A DNA stretch of 64,000 nt from Shewanella avicenniae (GCF_017354945.1 NZ_CP071503.1:2108001-2172000); one strand, 5' to 3'. Positions 46,801 to 55,926 are shown, numbered from the stretch's first letter. The notes: generated by a model not told the origin, from the sequence alone. Translations and numbers: made by a program.

Positions 46801-47937
46801 ATGGACACACATTCAGCCCTTTTTGAACAAGGTCGGAAGCGATTGGAGGCATTACGCCAACTTCCTCCTCGTCAAGAAACCTCATTACAAGAACGTATGC
46901 TTAAGCTTGGGATCACTCGTCGTGATTTCATGAAATGGAGCGCTTCAGTTACTGCATTATTAGCATTGCCTCTGCCCTTCACCAATCTGGTGGCAGAAGC
47001 TGCTGAATTAGCTGACCGTGTCCCATTGATCTGGTTGCACCTTGCAGAATGTACTGGTTGTTCTGAGTCATTGGTGCGTACCGATACACCAAACCTCGAT
47101 TCACTGATCTTCGACCACATTTCGCTGGAATATCATGAAACATTGATGGCAGCAGCTGGTTGGCAAGCAGAAGAAAACCTGGAACATGCGCTGCATGCAT
47201 ATAAAGGTAGCTACCTGTTAGCCGTCGAAGGTGCAGTACCTACTGCAAACAACGGCACCTTCCTGACTGTGGGTTGTAAAGGCCACACAGGTATGGAAAT
47301 CATCAAAGAAGCTGCTGAAGGCGCTGCTGCGATTATTTCTGTCGGTACTTGTGCATCATTCGGCGGTGTTCAAGCGGCTGCACCAAACCCAACCGGCGCA
47401 AAAGGCGTTTATGAAGTGGTTGATAAAGCAGTTGTTAACTTGGGTGGTTGCCCACCAAGTGAGAAAAACATCGTGGGTACATTAATGTACTTCGTGATGT
47501 TTGGTCGTCTGCCTGCACTGGACATGTTCAACCGTCCAAAATGGGCCTATGGCGCGCGCGTACACGACAACTGTGAACGTCGTGGTCGTTTCGATGCCGG
47601 TGAATTCGTTGAAAAATTCGGCGATGAAGGCGCAAAAGAAGGTTACTGCTTATATAAAGTGGGTTGTAAAGGTCCTTATACCTATAACAACTGCCCAACT
47701 GAACGCTTTAACCATCACGTAAGTTGGCCAGTACTGGCCGGTCACGGTTGTATGGGGTGTTCAGAACCTAACTTCTGGGATGACATGGCAGACTTTGAAA
47801 AACCGCTTGGCCGTCAATTGATACACGGTCTGGATGCAACTGCTGACACCATCGGTGGTGTAATTCTCGCAGCGACCGTTGTTGGCATCGGCGCGCATGC
47901 TGTTGCTAGTGTATTTGCCGGTTCCAAGGAGGACTAA
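46801..47937 (+). CDS. hyaA: [NiFe] hydrogenase small subunit HyaA, copy 2
   Basis: A 378-residue paralogue of the first small subunit, gap-free in alignment. It has the same Tat motif TRRDFMK, all cluster cysteines at the same positions (84, 87, 184, 217, 258, 283, 289, 298, 317, 320) and the same C-terminal anchor. It also lacks the two supernumerary cysteines of O2-tolerant enzymes. Differences cluster in the N-terminal leader, residues 132-170 and 263-280, and the C-terminal helix. Distinct residues are Cys159 (TVGCKG) and Met318. AAAGG precedes the ATG. It heads the long operon hyaABC2-hyaD-hyp. Confidence 0.95.
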   Translation: MDTHSALFEQGRKRLEALRQLPPRQETSLQERMLKLGITRRDFMKWSASVTALLALPLPFTNLVAEAAELADRVPLIWLHLAECTGCSESLVRTDTPNLDSLIFDHISLEYHETLMAAAGWQAEENLEHALHAYKGSYLLAVEGAVPTANNGTFLTVGCKGHTGMEIIKEAAEGAAAIISVGTCASFGGVQAAAPNPTGAKGVYEVVDKAVVNLGGCPPSEKNIVGTLMYFVMFGRLPALDMFNRPKWAYGARVHDNCERRGRFDAGEFVEKFGDEGAKEGYCLYKVGCKGPYTYNNCPTERFNHHVSWPVLAGHGCMGCSEPNFWDDMADFEKPLGRQLIHGLDATADTIGGVILAATVVGIGAHAVASVFAGSKED

Positions 47938-47941
47938 TTAA

Positions 47942-49645
47942 ATGAATCAACGCGTCGTTATTGACCCAATTACCCGTATCGAAGGCCACCTGCGTATTGA
48001 AGTGGAAGTCGATGAAAACAATGTTGTACAGAAGGCCTGGTCTTCTTCAACGCTGTGGCGCGGTCTGGAAGTTATCCTCAAAGGCCGTACGCCAATGGAC
48101 GTAGGTCTGTTGGTACAACGTATCTGTGGTGTATGTACCTATTCACACTACCGTTGTGGCACTGAAGCAGTAGAAAACGCTTTAGGTCTGAAAATCCCAT
48201 TGAATGCGCGTTATCTGCGTTCTTTGATGCAAACGTCACTGTTTATGCATGACCACATTGTGCACTTTTATCACCTGCACGGTTTGGACTGGGTAGACGT
48301 TGTGTCTGCATTGAGCGCTGACCCAGTTAAAGCATCACAACTGGCACACGAATACATTCACAACCCAATCGCGACCAGCGATGGTGAACTGCGTGCGGTA
48401 CAAGAACGTGTCAAAGGCTTTGTGGCAACGGGTAAGTTAGGCCCATTTGCTAACGCCTACTGGGGTAATAAAACTTACAAGTTCTCTCCTGAGCAAAACC
48501 TGATTGCTTTATCTCACTACCTGAAAGCGTTGGAAGTACAACGTGTTGCAGCAGAAATGCTGGCTATCTTCGGTGGTAAGCAACCTCACCCACAATCATT
48601 GGTTGTTGGTGGTGTGACATCTGTACGTGACATGCTGAGCCCAGCGCGTCTGCAAGAGTGGAAACAAAAACACGCAATCGTTCAAGACTTTATCGAACGC
48701 GCTTATAAAGCTGACGTGATCATGGCCGCATCTGCATTCGGTACTGAACCTTCAGTACTCGGCGGAGTAGCAATCAAAAACTTTATGTGTACCAATGAGT
48801 TCGTGATTGGCGATCAAGAATACATCTTCCAACAAGGTGTGATCATGAACGGCGATCTGAGCAAAGTGACTGATGTGAATCCAGATCTGATTGCCGAAGA
48901 CGTCACTCACTCTTGGTATAGCGCTGATAAAGCACAACATCCATATGACGGTACTACCATCCCTAACTACACCGGTTTGGTTGAGCGCGACACAGTGTAC
49001 GGCAAACTGCCAACACTGGATGGCGACAACAAGTACAGCTGGGTGAAATCACCACGTTATGATGGCGAACCAGTGGAAGTAGGCCCGTTAGCTTGTCTGT
49101 TGGTTAACTATGCCAAAGGCAACAAAGTCGTGGTTGATGCCGTAAATGAACTGCTGCAAGTGACTGGTCTGCCTGTTGCAGCACTGTTCACTACCCTGGG
49201 CCGTACTGCTGCGCGCATGGTACAAACGTGTATCGTTGCCAAACACGGTTTGGAAACCTTCGATGCACTGTTGAGCAACATGCAATCTGACGAAGCGACT
49301 TATATCGAACCACAAATTGATTCAAGCAAAGAGTACGTCGGTCACTCAATGATTGAAGCGCCACGTGGTCTGCTGAGTCACTGGATCCGCATCAAAGGTG
49401 GTTTGGTTGAAAACTATCAAGCTGTGGTGCCAACGACTTGGAACGCAGGTCCTGTGGATGCCAACGGCAAAGTAGGTCCATATGAAGCGTCTCTGGTAGG
49501 GCTGCAACTGGAAGATCCAACTAAGCCATTGGAAGTTATCCGTGTTATCCACTCGTTCGACCCATGCATGGCATGTGCGGTACACGTGATGGATTACAAA
49601 GGTCAATCTCTGGGCGAGTTCCGCATTGACCCAAACGCCTGTTAA
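47942..49645 (+). CDS. hyaB: [NiFe] hydrogenase large subunit HyaB, copy 2
   Basis: A 567-residue second large subunit. Active-site cysteines are in RICGVCTY (Cys62, Cys65) and DPCMACAVH (Cys542, Cys545). The cleavable C-terminal extension is again 19 residues, ending in NAC. Compared with copy 1, the segment near the active site reads LFMHDHIVHFYHLHGLDW, with Gly in place of Ala, and residues 108-155 vary most. Both would be processed by the single HyaD. Codon choice looks rich in GGT/CGT/GAA, perhaps reflecting high expression, but this was not computed. Confidence 0.96.
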   Translation: MNQRVVIDPITRIEGHLRIEVEVDENNVVQKAWSSSTLWRGLEVILKGRTPMDVGLLVQRICGVCTYSHYRCGTEAVENALGLKIPLNARYLRSLMQTSLFMHDHIVHFYHLHGLDWVDVVSALSADPVKASQLAHEYIHNPIATSDGELRAVQERVKGFVATGKLGPFANAYWGNKTYKFSPEQNLIALSHYLKALEVQRVAAEMLAIFGGKQPHPQSLVVGGVTSVRDMLSPARLQEWKQKHAIVQDFIERAYKADVIMAASAFGTEPSVLGGVAIKNFMCTNEFVIGDQEYIFQQGVIMNGDLSKVTDVNPDLIAEDVTHSWYSADKAQHPYDGTTIPNYTGLVERDTVYGKLPTLDGDNKYSWVKSPRYDGEPVEVGPLACLLVNYAKGNKVVVDAVNELLQVTGLPVAALFTTLGRTAARMVQTCIVAKHGLETFDALLSNMQSDEATYIEPQIDSSKEYVGHSMIEAPRGLLSHWIRIKGGLVENYQAVVPTTWNAGPVDANGKVGPYEASLVGLQLEDPTKPLEVIRVIHSFDPCMACAVHVMDYKGQSLGEFRIDPNAC

Positions 49646-49656
49646 GGAGGTGTGAC

Positions 49657-50328
49657 ATGGCTAAAGCAGGAGTTCCCTTTGAACAGGTGAAAGTCTTCAG
49701 CGCCGCCATCCGTATTTTTCACTGGCTGCGTGCCTTGGCAATTACGGTATTGGTCGCAACAGGCTTTTATATATCATGGCCATTTGTTGTCGGAGCCGCT
49801 TCAACTGACGTACTCGTACAAGGTTGGATCCGCTTCTCGCACCTGATTTTTGGCTTTGTTTTGTGTGCAATTACCCTAGCGCGCGCTTATTTGTATTTTT
49901 TCAGCAAGAGCGACATCGAACGTCGCTCAATGAAAGACGTGATGAGCGTAAAAAGCTGGATTACCCAACTTAAGTCCTACTTGTGGATGGGAAAATTGCA
50001 CAAAGCTGGTGTCTATGGCCCACTGCAATATGTGACCTACCTCATGGTTTCGGTGATGGCGTTCCTGATCTGTATCTCAGGTCTGGTACTTTACGCCAAC
50101 ATCTACCACGAAGCCTTGGGTGGTTCATTGTGGGGCATTGCGAGCTGGTGCACTGAGCTGTTGGGTGGTTTAGCTTGGGTGCGCATTTGGCACCACTACA
50201 TCACCTGGGTATTCGTGATCTTTGTCGTTATTCACGTTTACATGGCAGTTTGGACAGGTATTCGCTTTAAACACAACTCTGTGGACGCGATTGTATCTGG
50301 TTACGACTACCACCCAGAAGAGCACTAG
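49657..50328 (+). CDS. hyaC: hydrogenase cytochrome b subunit HyaC, copy 2
   Basis: A 223-residue cytochrome b with four hydrophobic helices and His pairs in RIFHWLRAL, RFSHLIFGF and IWHHYITWVF, matching copy 1. It links the copy 2 heterodimer to quinones. AAGGAGG lies 6 nt before the ATG. The hyaD start follows after 7 bp, so this gene connects structural and maturation genes in one transcript. Confidence 0.94.
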   Translation: MAKAGVPFEQVKVFSAAIRIFHWLRALAITVLVATGFYISWPFVVGAASTDVLVQGWIRFSHLIFGFVLCAITLARAYLYFFSKSDIERRSMKDVMSVKSWITQLKSYLWMGKLHKAGVYGPLQYVTYLMVSVMAFLICISGLVLYANIYHEALGGSLWGIASWCTELLGGLAWVRIWHHYITWVFVIFVVIHVYMAVWTGIRFKHNSVDAIVSGYDYHPEEH

Positions 50329-50335
50329 GAGCCCA

Positions 50336-50935
50336 ATGAACACATTGCTGTTGGGAATTGGCAATGTCTTGTACGCCGATGAAGGCATCGGCGTACATTT
50401 TGTCAATTATATTCATGAAAACTATGAATTTTCTCACCCAGAGCATCAATTAGTGATGCTCGATGGAGGCACACTTGCGCAAGGGTTAACCCCCATTCTG
50501 GCGCAATACCAAGCCTTGATTGTGGTCGACACAGTCAATGCCGCTGGCTGTGCCCCAGGAGAAGTTTATTTCTTCGATTTTGATAACGCGCCGCCAGAAA
50601 TTGACTGGCAAGGCAGCGCCCACGAAGTGGAAATGCTGCAAACCCTGACCATGATGGAGATGATGGGCGACCGTCCGCATACCATGGTGCTTGGGGTGAC
50701 ACCTACCGTGATTGAACCTATGACATTAGGCTTAACCGAGCGCATTGCCGCTGCGGTTCCGCTGATGGAAAAAACACTGATCAACTATCTCACTAAACTC
50801 GGCTGGCACTGCAACAAAATCGCTAACGTCGATATTGCCGAGCTGATTCCGCAATCCTACATCCCACGCCTATCAATGGGCGATAGAGAAAGTGGCCATA
50901 AACCACAAGGTCAGGACCCGCAGGATATTAACTAA
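50336..50935 (+). CDS. hyaD: hydrogenase maturation endopeptidase HyaD
   Basis: A 199-residue nickel-checking protease that trims the large-subunit C-terminus. It has GIGNVLYADEGIGVHFV at the N-terminus. The three metal-contact residues seen in HybD/HycI correspond to Glu16, Asp65 (VVDTVN) and His96 (GSAHEVEML). ATG 50336 has AGGAG 5 nt upstream; longer frames into hyaC are excluded. Only one hyaD serves two hyaB genes here, consistent with their near-identical cleavage regions. Confidence 0.94.
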   Translation: MNTLLLGIGNVLYADEGIGVHFVNYIHENYEFSHPEHQLVMLDGGTLAQGLTPILAQYQALIVVDTVNAAGCAPGEVYFFDFDNAPPEIDWQGSAHEVEMLQTLTMMEMMGDRPHTMVLGVTPTVIEPMTLGLTERIAAAVPLMEKTLINYLTKLGWHCNKIANVDIAELIPQSYIPRLSMGDRESGHKPQGQDPQDIN

Positions 50936-50936
50936 T

Positions 50937-52736
50937 ATGAAACTTTTGAGATTTGAGTTTGACTGTTCTCGTCAAGTTCCTTGGTACGGCCACTTATGCA
51001 ATCAATACCTTAATTATCAGTCGCTAACATTGACAACAGGTATTGAAATCGTCCGTCCTGATCCTGAAGCACAAGCGCTGCAATTACCAATTGTATGGCG
51101 CTATTTCATCGAGGCTGAAGGTGAACAAGCGAACTTAGAGGCACTCGCGAATTCTTTGGCACAAGATTTCTTGTTAAGCACCTACCTGCTGGACTCACGG
51201 ATTATTGCAGTCAAACAACGTCAAGGTACGGATAAGCCTTTAATGGGCGAGCCTGCTTCGTTGCCATTCTGCCAACATTGCCAACCGCAATTTGGTGACA
51301 ATATGCACCCGCACTTTGGTCAACTGACCTTAGCTTGCGATCATTGCCACGGCGCAGATGCAATCAACGCCCTGCCCGCATTAGCAGCAATGCAACCGGC
51401 GGATTTAATCCAATTTGCTCAGCAGCTGTTGAATGGCAATAGCGTCCGTTTAACAGATACAGTCGGCACCATTGAGCTCAGCCGTTCGCCAATTGCAGCA
51501 GACGATTGCGCCGTGTTGATTTGTAACCCGAACACTCTGAGTCAGCAGTTTATTCTGGAAAATCGCCAAGTGCTTTCGCTGTCATCAATTGAGAAGCCAC
51601 TGCTGCTGTTGAAGCCGCATGCAGATCTCAAACTGGCGCAAGCATTATTGCCGGTTGGGTTTGCCGCAACTCGGTTACAACAAGTGTTGTGCGAACTGCT
51701 GCGTGTCAAAGGTGTTAACTGGATTTACATCAGCGGCGCTAAGCGCGCGGTATTTGCCAACGTACTGACAGCCGATGTACAGGTCAAAGCCCAGCAAGTG
51801 AGTCTCAGCAACGAAAGCTGCGGCGTCAATGTGATTGAACCGCTGCACGATGATGTTCGCTTTGGTGATTATGTCGCCCATGCCAGCGGCAACCGTAAAA
51901 AGCCCGTGATTGAAACGGCCATAAGCGCTGACACAAAAGTGTGGGACAGTACCTCGGTAATCAATGCCGCTGAATGTGCAGCGTTAGGATTAGGCGCCGA
52001 ATACGGTACCGACAAAAACTACGCCGTGCTTTATTTCAGCAATCAGCATGACAGCAAAATTCTGACCCGTGATGGCAAAGGTAATTTCAGTACTTTTATC
52101 ACCCTGCCACGCTTGCCTAAAACTGGTGCAGAGATTGATGCCATCATGCAGCAAAGTGAATATGCCAAGGTGTGGGGCAAATTCAACGAAACCCATGCTG
52201 ACATCTATCAACGTCTACTGGCGCTGGATTTAACCAGCGTGACTCAGGTTGCATCGCTTGAAGCGCTGTGGGCCGTGAGTGCGGTGATTGTTGGTTTGCA
52301 AGCTGATTCACCACGCGCATTGGCACAAGCCTTTGTGGCCGCCGCTATGAGCAACCGTGCGCCAAATTCGCCACGTATCGACTTTCCGTTGACCAAGTAC
52401 GCCGAAGGCGTTGAAAGCAGCTTTGATTGGGCACAAACCTTGGGCACCTTAGTGAGCTTCCGCGTTGCTGGCGACGAAGATGAAGCCAACCTCGCCTTTG
52501 CCGTTTATGACTCATTGGCCGATTACCTCGCTAATTGGATCGAGCGTTTAGATGTCAATACTGGTATCAGATGCGTTTATCTTGCCGGTGACGAATTTGC
52601 CAACCCAGTGTTGGTGAAACGCCTGAGCTTACGCCTAGGGAAAAACTTCCCGATGGCATCAAGCCAACGCCAAGACCTAGATGGTGCTTTGCTTGCAACC
52701 GGAGCGCTTTACCTGCGTCAACGCCGAGGCAAATAA
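50937..52736 (+). CDS. HypF-like protein of unknown role in hydrogenase operon (599 aa)
   Basis: A 599-residue protein between hyaD and hypF, overlapping the hypF start by 1 bp. I recognise no named family. One zinc finger, Cys112-Cys115-Cys134-Cys137, has HypF's exact C-x2-C-x18-C-x2-C spacing and shares its internal D...HFG pattern. Residues 150-270 resemble HypF's YrdC-like domain weakly (LLNGNSV, EKPLLLLK, INWIYISG-type end). Residues 520-595 resemble the end of its Kae1-like domain (VYLAGDEFANPVLVKRL against VVLTGGVFQNRCLTEF). HypF's acylphosphatase GVGFRP, second finger, HHYAH and WGGE motifs are absent. Inference: degenerate HypF paralogue, perhaps an assembly chaperone. Confidence 0.75.
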   Translation: MKLLRFEFDCSRQVPWYGHLCNQYLNYQSLTLTTGIEIVRPDPEAQALQLPIVWRYFIEAEGEQANLEALANSLAQDFLLSTYLLDSRIIAVKQRQGTDKPLMGEPASLPFCQHCQPQFGDNMHPHFGQLTLACDHCHGADAINALPALAAMQPADLIQFAQQLLNGNSVRLTDTVGTIELSRSPIAADDCAVLICNPNTLSQQFILENRQVLSLSSIEKPLLLLKPHADLKLAQALLPVGFAATRLQQVLCELLRVKGVNWIYISGAKRAVFANVLTADVQVKAQQVSLSNESCGVNVIEPLHDDVRFGDYVAHASGNRKKPVIETAISADTKVWDSTSVINAAECAALGLGAEYGTDKNYAVLYFSNQHDSKILTRDGKGNFSTFITLPRLPKTGAEIDAIMQQSEYAKVWGKFNETHADIYQRLLALDLTSVTQVASLEALWAVSAVIVGLQADSPRALAQAFVAAAMSNRAPNSPRIDFPLTKYAEGVESSFDWAQTLGTLVSFRVAGDEDEANLAFAVYDSLADYLANWIERLDVNTGIRCVYLAGDEFANPVLVKRLSLRLGKNFPMASSQRQDLDGALLATGALYLRQRRGK

Positions 52737-55105
52737 TGACCATCGCCACTCCCGCCAGAGCCATCCAAACGGTTGCACGTCGCTACCACATGCAAGGCAT
52801 TGTGCAGGGAGTGGGATTCCGTCCATGGATTTATCAACTGGCGCTGCGCTGGGAGTTAGTAGGATACGTGCTGAATAACGGTGAGGGCGTGACGGTTTTA
52901 GTCCAAGGTTCAGCTACTGCCATCAATTATTTTGATCAATCGCTTTACCAACAACGGCCGCCACTTTCCCGTATTGACGCCATTACACATCAAGACATAG
53001 AAGTTGATAGCAGCATCAGCGTTTTTGCTATCAATCAAAGTGAAACATCAGAACACGCAGTAACGATAGTCAGCAGTGACAAAAGCAGCTGTCCAGACTG
53101 TCTTGCAGAGATGCGTGACCCACACAATCGCCATTTCGGTTATCCGTTTGTCAATTGCACCCACTGTGGTCCACGCTACACCATCATCAACAAGCTGCCT
53201 TACGACCGTAGCAACACCTCAATGGCCGCGTTTGAGATGTGTGCCGAATGCCGAGCAGCGTATGAAAACCCGCTCGATAGACGTTATCACGCACAGCCTG
53301 TAAGTTGCCCAGCCTGTGGCCCGCAACTGCGTTATTTGAATACAAAAGGTGAACAGCAAGCTGAGCGCGGTGAAGCGTTTGCGCTGACGGTTGCCGCACT
53401 AAAGCGCGGCGAAATCCTCGCAATCAAGGGCTTGGGCGGTTTTCATTTAGTGTGTGATGCTACCTCTGATACAGCGGTGAATCTGTTACGGCAACGCAAA
53501 CAACGCCCGGCCAAGCCTCTAGCTGTTATGGTGGCCAATCTCGACATGGCACAAGCTTATGCGCAAGGTTCAGCCACTGAATGGCAGCTGCTCACCAGTC
53601 AAGAGCGCCCGATTGTATTGCTGGCTAAACGCGATGATGGCACTACTAAGCCGTTGAGTGCTGCAGTGGCCCCTGAGATTGACCGTATTGGTTTGTTTTT
53701 GCCTTATACGCCGCTGCATACTTTGTTACTTGACGCACTCGAATTTCCGCTGGTTGCCACCAGTGCCAATCTCTCTGGCGAGCCGATTATCACCGATAGC
53801 TCTGATATCATTAGCCAATTGGCCAATGAGCCGTTTGCTGTGGTAGATGGTGTGTTAGATCATAACCGCCCTATTCTCAACGGCTGTGATGATTCTGTGG
53901 TGCAGGTCTGTGGGGGTGAAATTCAAGTACTGCGGCTTGCCCGTGGCTACGCCCCCCTGATGTTGCCAAGCAAAAGTCTGTCGGCAACCGAGGCATCACT
54001 GTTGGCGGTTGGGCCACAGCAAAAAAACACCTTAGCACTCAATATCGGCAACAACCTTTGTTTAAGCCCGCACATCGGCGATCTATTTAGCATTGGCGCT
54101 GAAAGCTATTTCAAGCGCACACTGGCCAGTTTTCAGCGGCTGTATCACATCGAACCGCAGCAGATCGTGCGCGATCTTCATCCACAGTACGCTTCTAGCC
54201 AGTGGGCGGAACGGCATGAAGCCCCCAAGTTGTTAGTGCAACACCATTACGCCCATGTGCTGGCGACATTGGCCGCAAACGATTACCAAGGGCAAGTGCT
54301 GGGCTTTAGCTTTGACGGCACAGGGCTTGGTGATAACGGCGAGCTGTGGGGTGGCGAGTTACTCTTGGCCGATAACCAGCAATATCAGCGTCTAGCGTCT
54401 ATTGAGCCATTTGCGCTCATCGGAAATGAATTAGCCATTAAACAACCTTGGCGACTTGCCTATTCGCTGCTGTGTGACCACTTCAATCATGAGCAGTTGC
54501 TGCAATTACCGTGTTTTGCCGAACACAAAATTAGCCAGTTAAATAACCTTAAGCGGGTGATGCAAAGTGGTAAAATGCCGCTGACCCATTCCATTGGCCG
54601 CTTATTTGATGCGTTAGCTGTGTTACTCGGGCTAATGCAGCACACTTTATACGAAGGCCAAGCTGGAATTTTGGTCGAAACTGCGGCAAGGCGCGCATTA
54701 GCAAATGATGTTTTACCTTATCCTTTAACGCTTAGACGCCAAGCTGATAGTCAATTAGCATTAGGTATTTGGCAACCGCGAGCGCTATTTGCTGAGATTG
54801 TCGCTGCGCGATTGGCCGGTATTGATGTCGACGCCCTAGCCCTTGGCTTTATTCATGCGCTTGGTCGTGCCGTTGTCGCGGCGGCGATAGATGCGCAACA
54901 ACAGTTTTCAACCGCATTGCCGGTGGTGCTCACCGGCGGTGTATTTCAGAATCGGTGCCTAACCGAATTCTGTCAGCAACAATTTACTGTTCAAGGCATC
55001 TCTTGGTTGCCACAGGGACTGGTGCCCGTAAACGATGGCGGTATTGCCCTTGGACAGCTTTGGTATGGTTTGCATCAACTGCAAACTGAGAAAGGATCGC
55101 ACTAA
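52736..55105 (+). CDS. hypF: carbamoyltransferase HypF
   Basis: A 789-residue enzyme that activates carbamoyl phosphate and hands the carbamoyl group to HypE for cyanide ligand synthesis. Domains in order: acylphosphatase (QGIVQGVGFRPWIYQLA, about 18-100), two zinc fingers (first CPDC near 119 to CTHC; second CAEC to CPAC), YrdC-like (about 215-400, with KGLGGFHLVCDA), and Kae1-like (from about 440, with VQHHYAHVLATLA near 501 and GTGLGDNGELWGGE). All catalytic regions look intact. It starts inside the stop codon of the preceding gene. Confidence 0.96.
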   Translation: MTIATPARAIQTVARRYHMQGIVQGVGFRPWIYQLALRWELVGYVLNNGEGVTVLVQGSATAINYFDQSLYQQRPPLSRIDAITHQDIEVDSSISVFAINQSETSEHAVTIVSSDKSSCPDCLAEMRDPHNRHFGYPFVNCTHCGPRYTIINKLPYDRSNTSMAAFEMCAECRAAYENPLDRRYHAQPVSCPACGPQLRYLNTKGEQQAERGEAFALTVAALKRGEILAIKGLGGFHLVCDATSDTAVNLLRQRKQRPAKPLAVMVANLDMAQAYAQGSATEWQLLTSQERPIVLLAKRDDGTTKPLSAAVAPEIDRIGLFLPYTPLHTLLLDALEFPLVATSANLSGEPIITDSSDIISQLANEPFAVVDGVLDHNRPILNGCDDSVVQVCGGEIQVLRLARGYAPLMLPSKSLSATEASLLAVGPQQKNTLALNIGNNLCLSPHIGDLFSIGAESYFKRTLASFQRLYHIEPQQIVRDLHPQYASSQWAERHEAPKLLVQHHYAHVLATLAANDYQGQVLGFSFDGTGLGDNGELWGGELLLADNQQYQRLASIEPFALIGNELAIKQPWRLAYSLLCDHFNHEQLLQLPCFAEHKISQLNNLKRVMQSGKMPLTHSIGRLFDALAVLLGLMQHTLYEGQAGILVETAARRALANDVLPYPLTLRRQADSQLALGIWQPRALFAEIVAARLAGIDVDALALGFIHALGRAVVAAAIDAQQQFSTALPVVLTGGVFQNRCLTEFCQQQFTVQGISWLPQGLVPVNDGGIALGQLWYGLHQLQTEKGSH

Positions 55106-55143
55106 ACCGTCAAGGCGGTTTCACAGGAAATATCGGAGTAGAT

Positions 55144-55926
55144 ATGTGTAAAGATTGCGGATGTTCAATCGCAGGTGGTCATAGCCATCTTCATGCCCAC
55201 GATCATGCCCATGATCAATTGATGACCAACCCACAGTTAAACGATAAGAAAACCTTGTCGGTTATCCACAAAATTCTCGATAAAAATGACATTGAAGCAG
55301 CGCATAACCGTGAGCACTTTGAAGCCCATGGCGTGATGGCATTTAACTTAATGAGTAGCCCAGGAAGCGGTAAAACCACCCTGCTGGAACATCTGACCCA
55401 ATATACCGCTAAGCGTTACTGCGTTATTGAAGGCGATTTGGAAACCTCACGCGATGCTGACCGCCTTAAAGCCAAAGGCATCAACGCCATCCAAATCCAA
55501 ACCGGTAGCGCTTGCCACCTTGATGCCTTTATGGTGCACGGTGCTCTGCATCAACAGCCGCTAGACGATATGGACATCTGTTTCGTTGAAAACGTCGGTA
55601 ACTTAGTGTGCCCTGCCAGTTACGATGTCGGTACGCATAAAAACGTGGTGTTAGTGTCAGTGCCTGAAGGCGAAGACAAAATTGAAAAATACCCAGTGAT
55701 GTTCCGCAAAGCCGACGTGGTGTTTATCACCAAATGTGACCTGCTGCCTTACTTTGACTTCGACCCAGAAGTGGCCAAAGCCGCCGTATTAAAACTCAAC
55801 CCCAATGCTCAGGTGTTCAACGTCTCTATCAAAGACGCTGACAGCATGAAAGCTGTTGCCGATTGGTTTGAAACCGAACTTGCTGGGTTTTCGACCGTGC
55901 AAAACAACACCGAGGAGACCGCCTAA
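55144..55926 (+). CDS. hypB: hydrogenase nickel incorporation GTPase HypB
   Basis: A 260-residue nickel-delivering GTPase. The N-terminal high-affinity Ni motif is MCKDCGC (Cys2, Cys5, Cys7), followed by a short His-rich stretch HSHLHAHDHAHD. The P-loop is SSPGSGKTTL (about 71-80). The G-domain metal site is in TGSACHLDA. The guanine-specificity motif is TKCD. It acts with HypA to insert Ni into HyaB. It ends in a TAATG overlap with hypC. Confidence 0.96.
   Translation: MCKDCGCSIAGGHSHLHAHDHAHDQLMTNPQLNDKKTLSVIHKILDKNDIEAAHNREHFEAHGVMAFNLMSSPGSGKTTLLEHLTQYTAKRYCVIEGDLETSRDADRLKAKGINAIQIQTGSACHLDAFMVHGALHQQPLDDMDICFVENVGNLVCPASYDVGTHKNVVLVSVPEGEDKIEKYPVMFRKADVVFITKCDLLPYFDFDPEVAKAAVLKLNPNAQVFNVSIKDADSMKAVADWFETELAGFSTVQNNTEETA

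Larger units (their letters stand above)
46801..50328 (+). repeat. hyaABC tandem duplication, copy 2
   Basis: This second hyaABC set is paralogous to 42808-46331. The junction sequence around the hyaA stop and hyaB start is almost identical in both copies. This copy is continuous with hyaD and the hyp genes, with no terminator in between. Confidence 0.9.

Noticed and set aside
43949..49645. Possible [NiFeSe] hydrogenase with selenocysteine
   Set aside because: Both C-terminal motifs encode DPCMAC with ordinary Cys codons, and no in-frame TGA is present.
42808..50328. Duplication thought to be caused by an insertion sequence or composite transposon
   Set aside because: No terminal inverted repeats, transposase or target duplications flank either copy, and the copies have diverged substantially.
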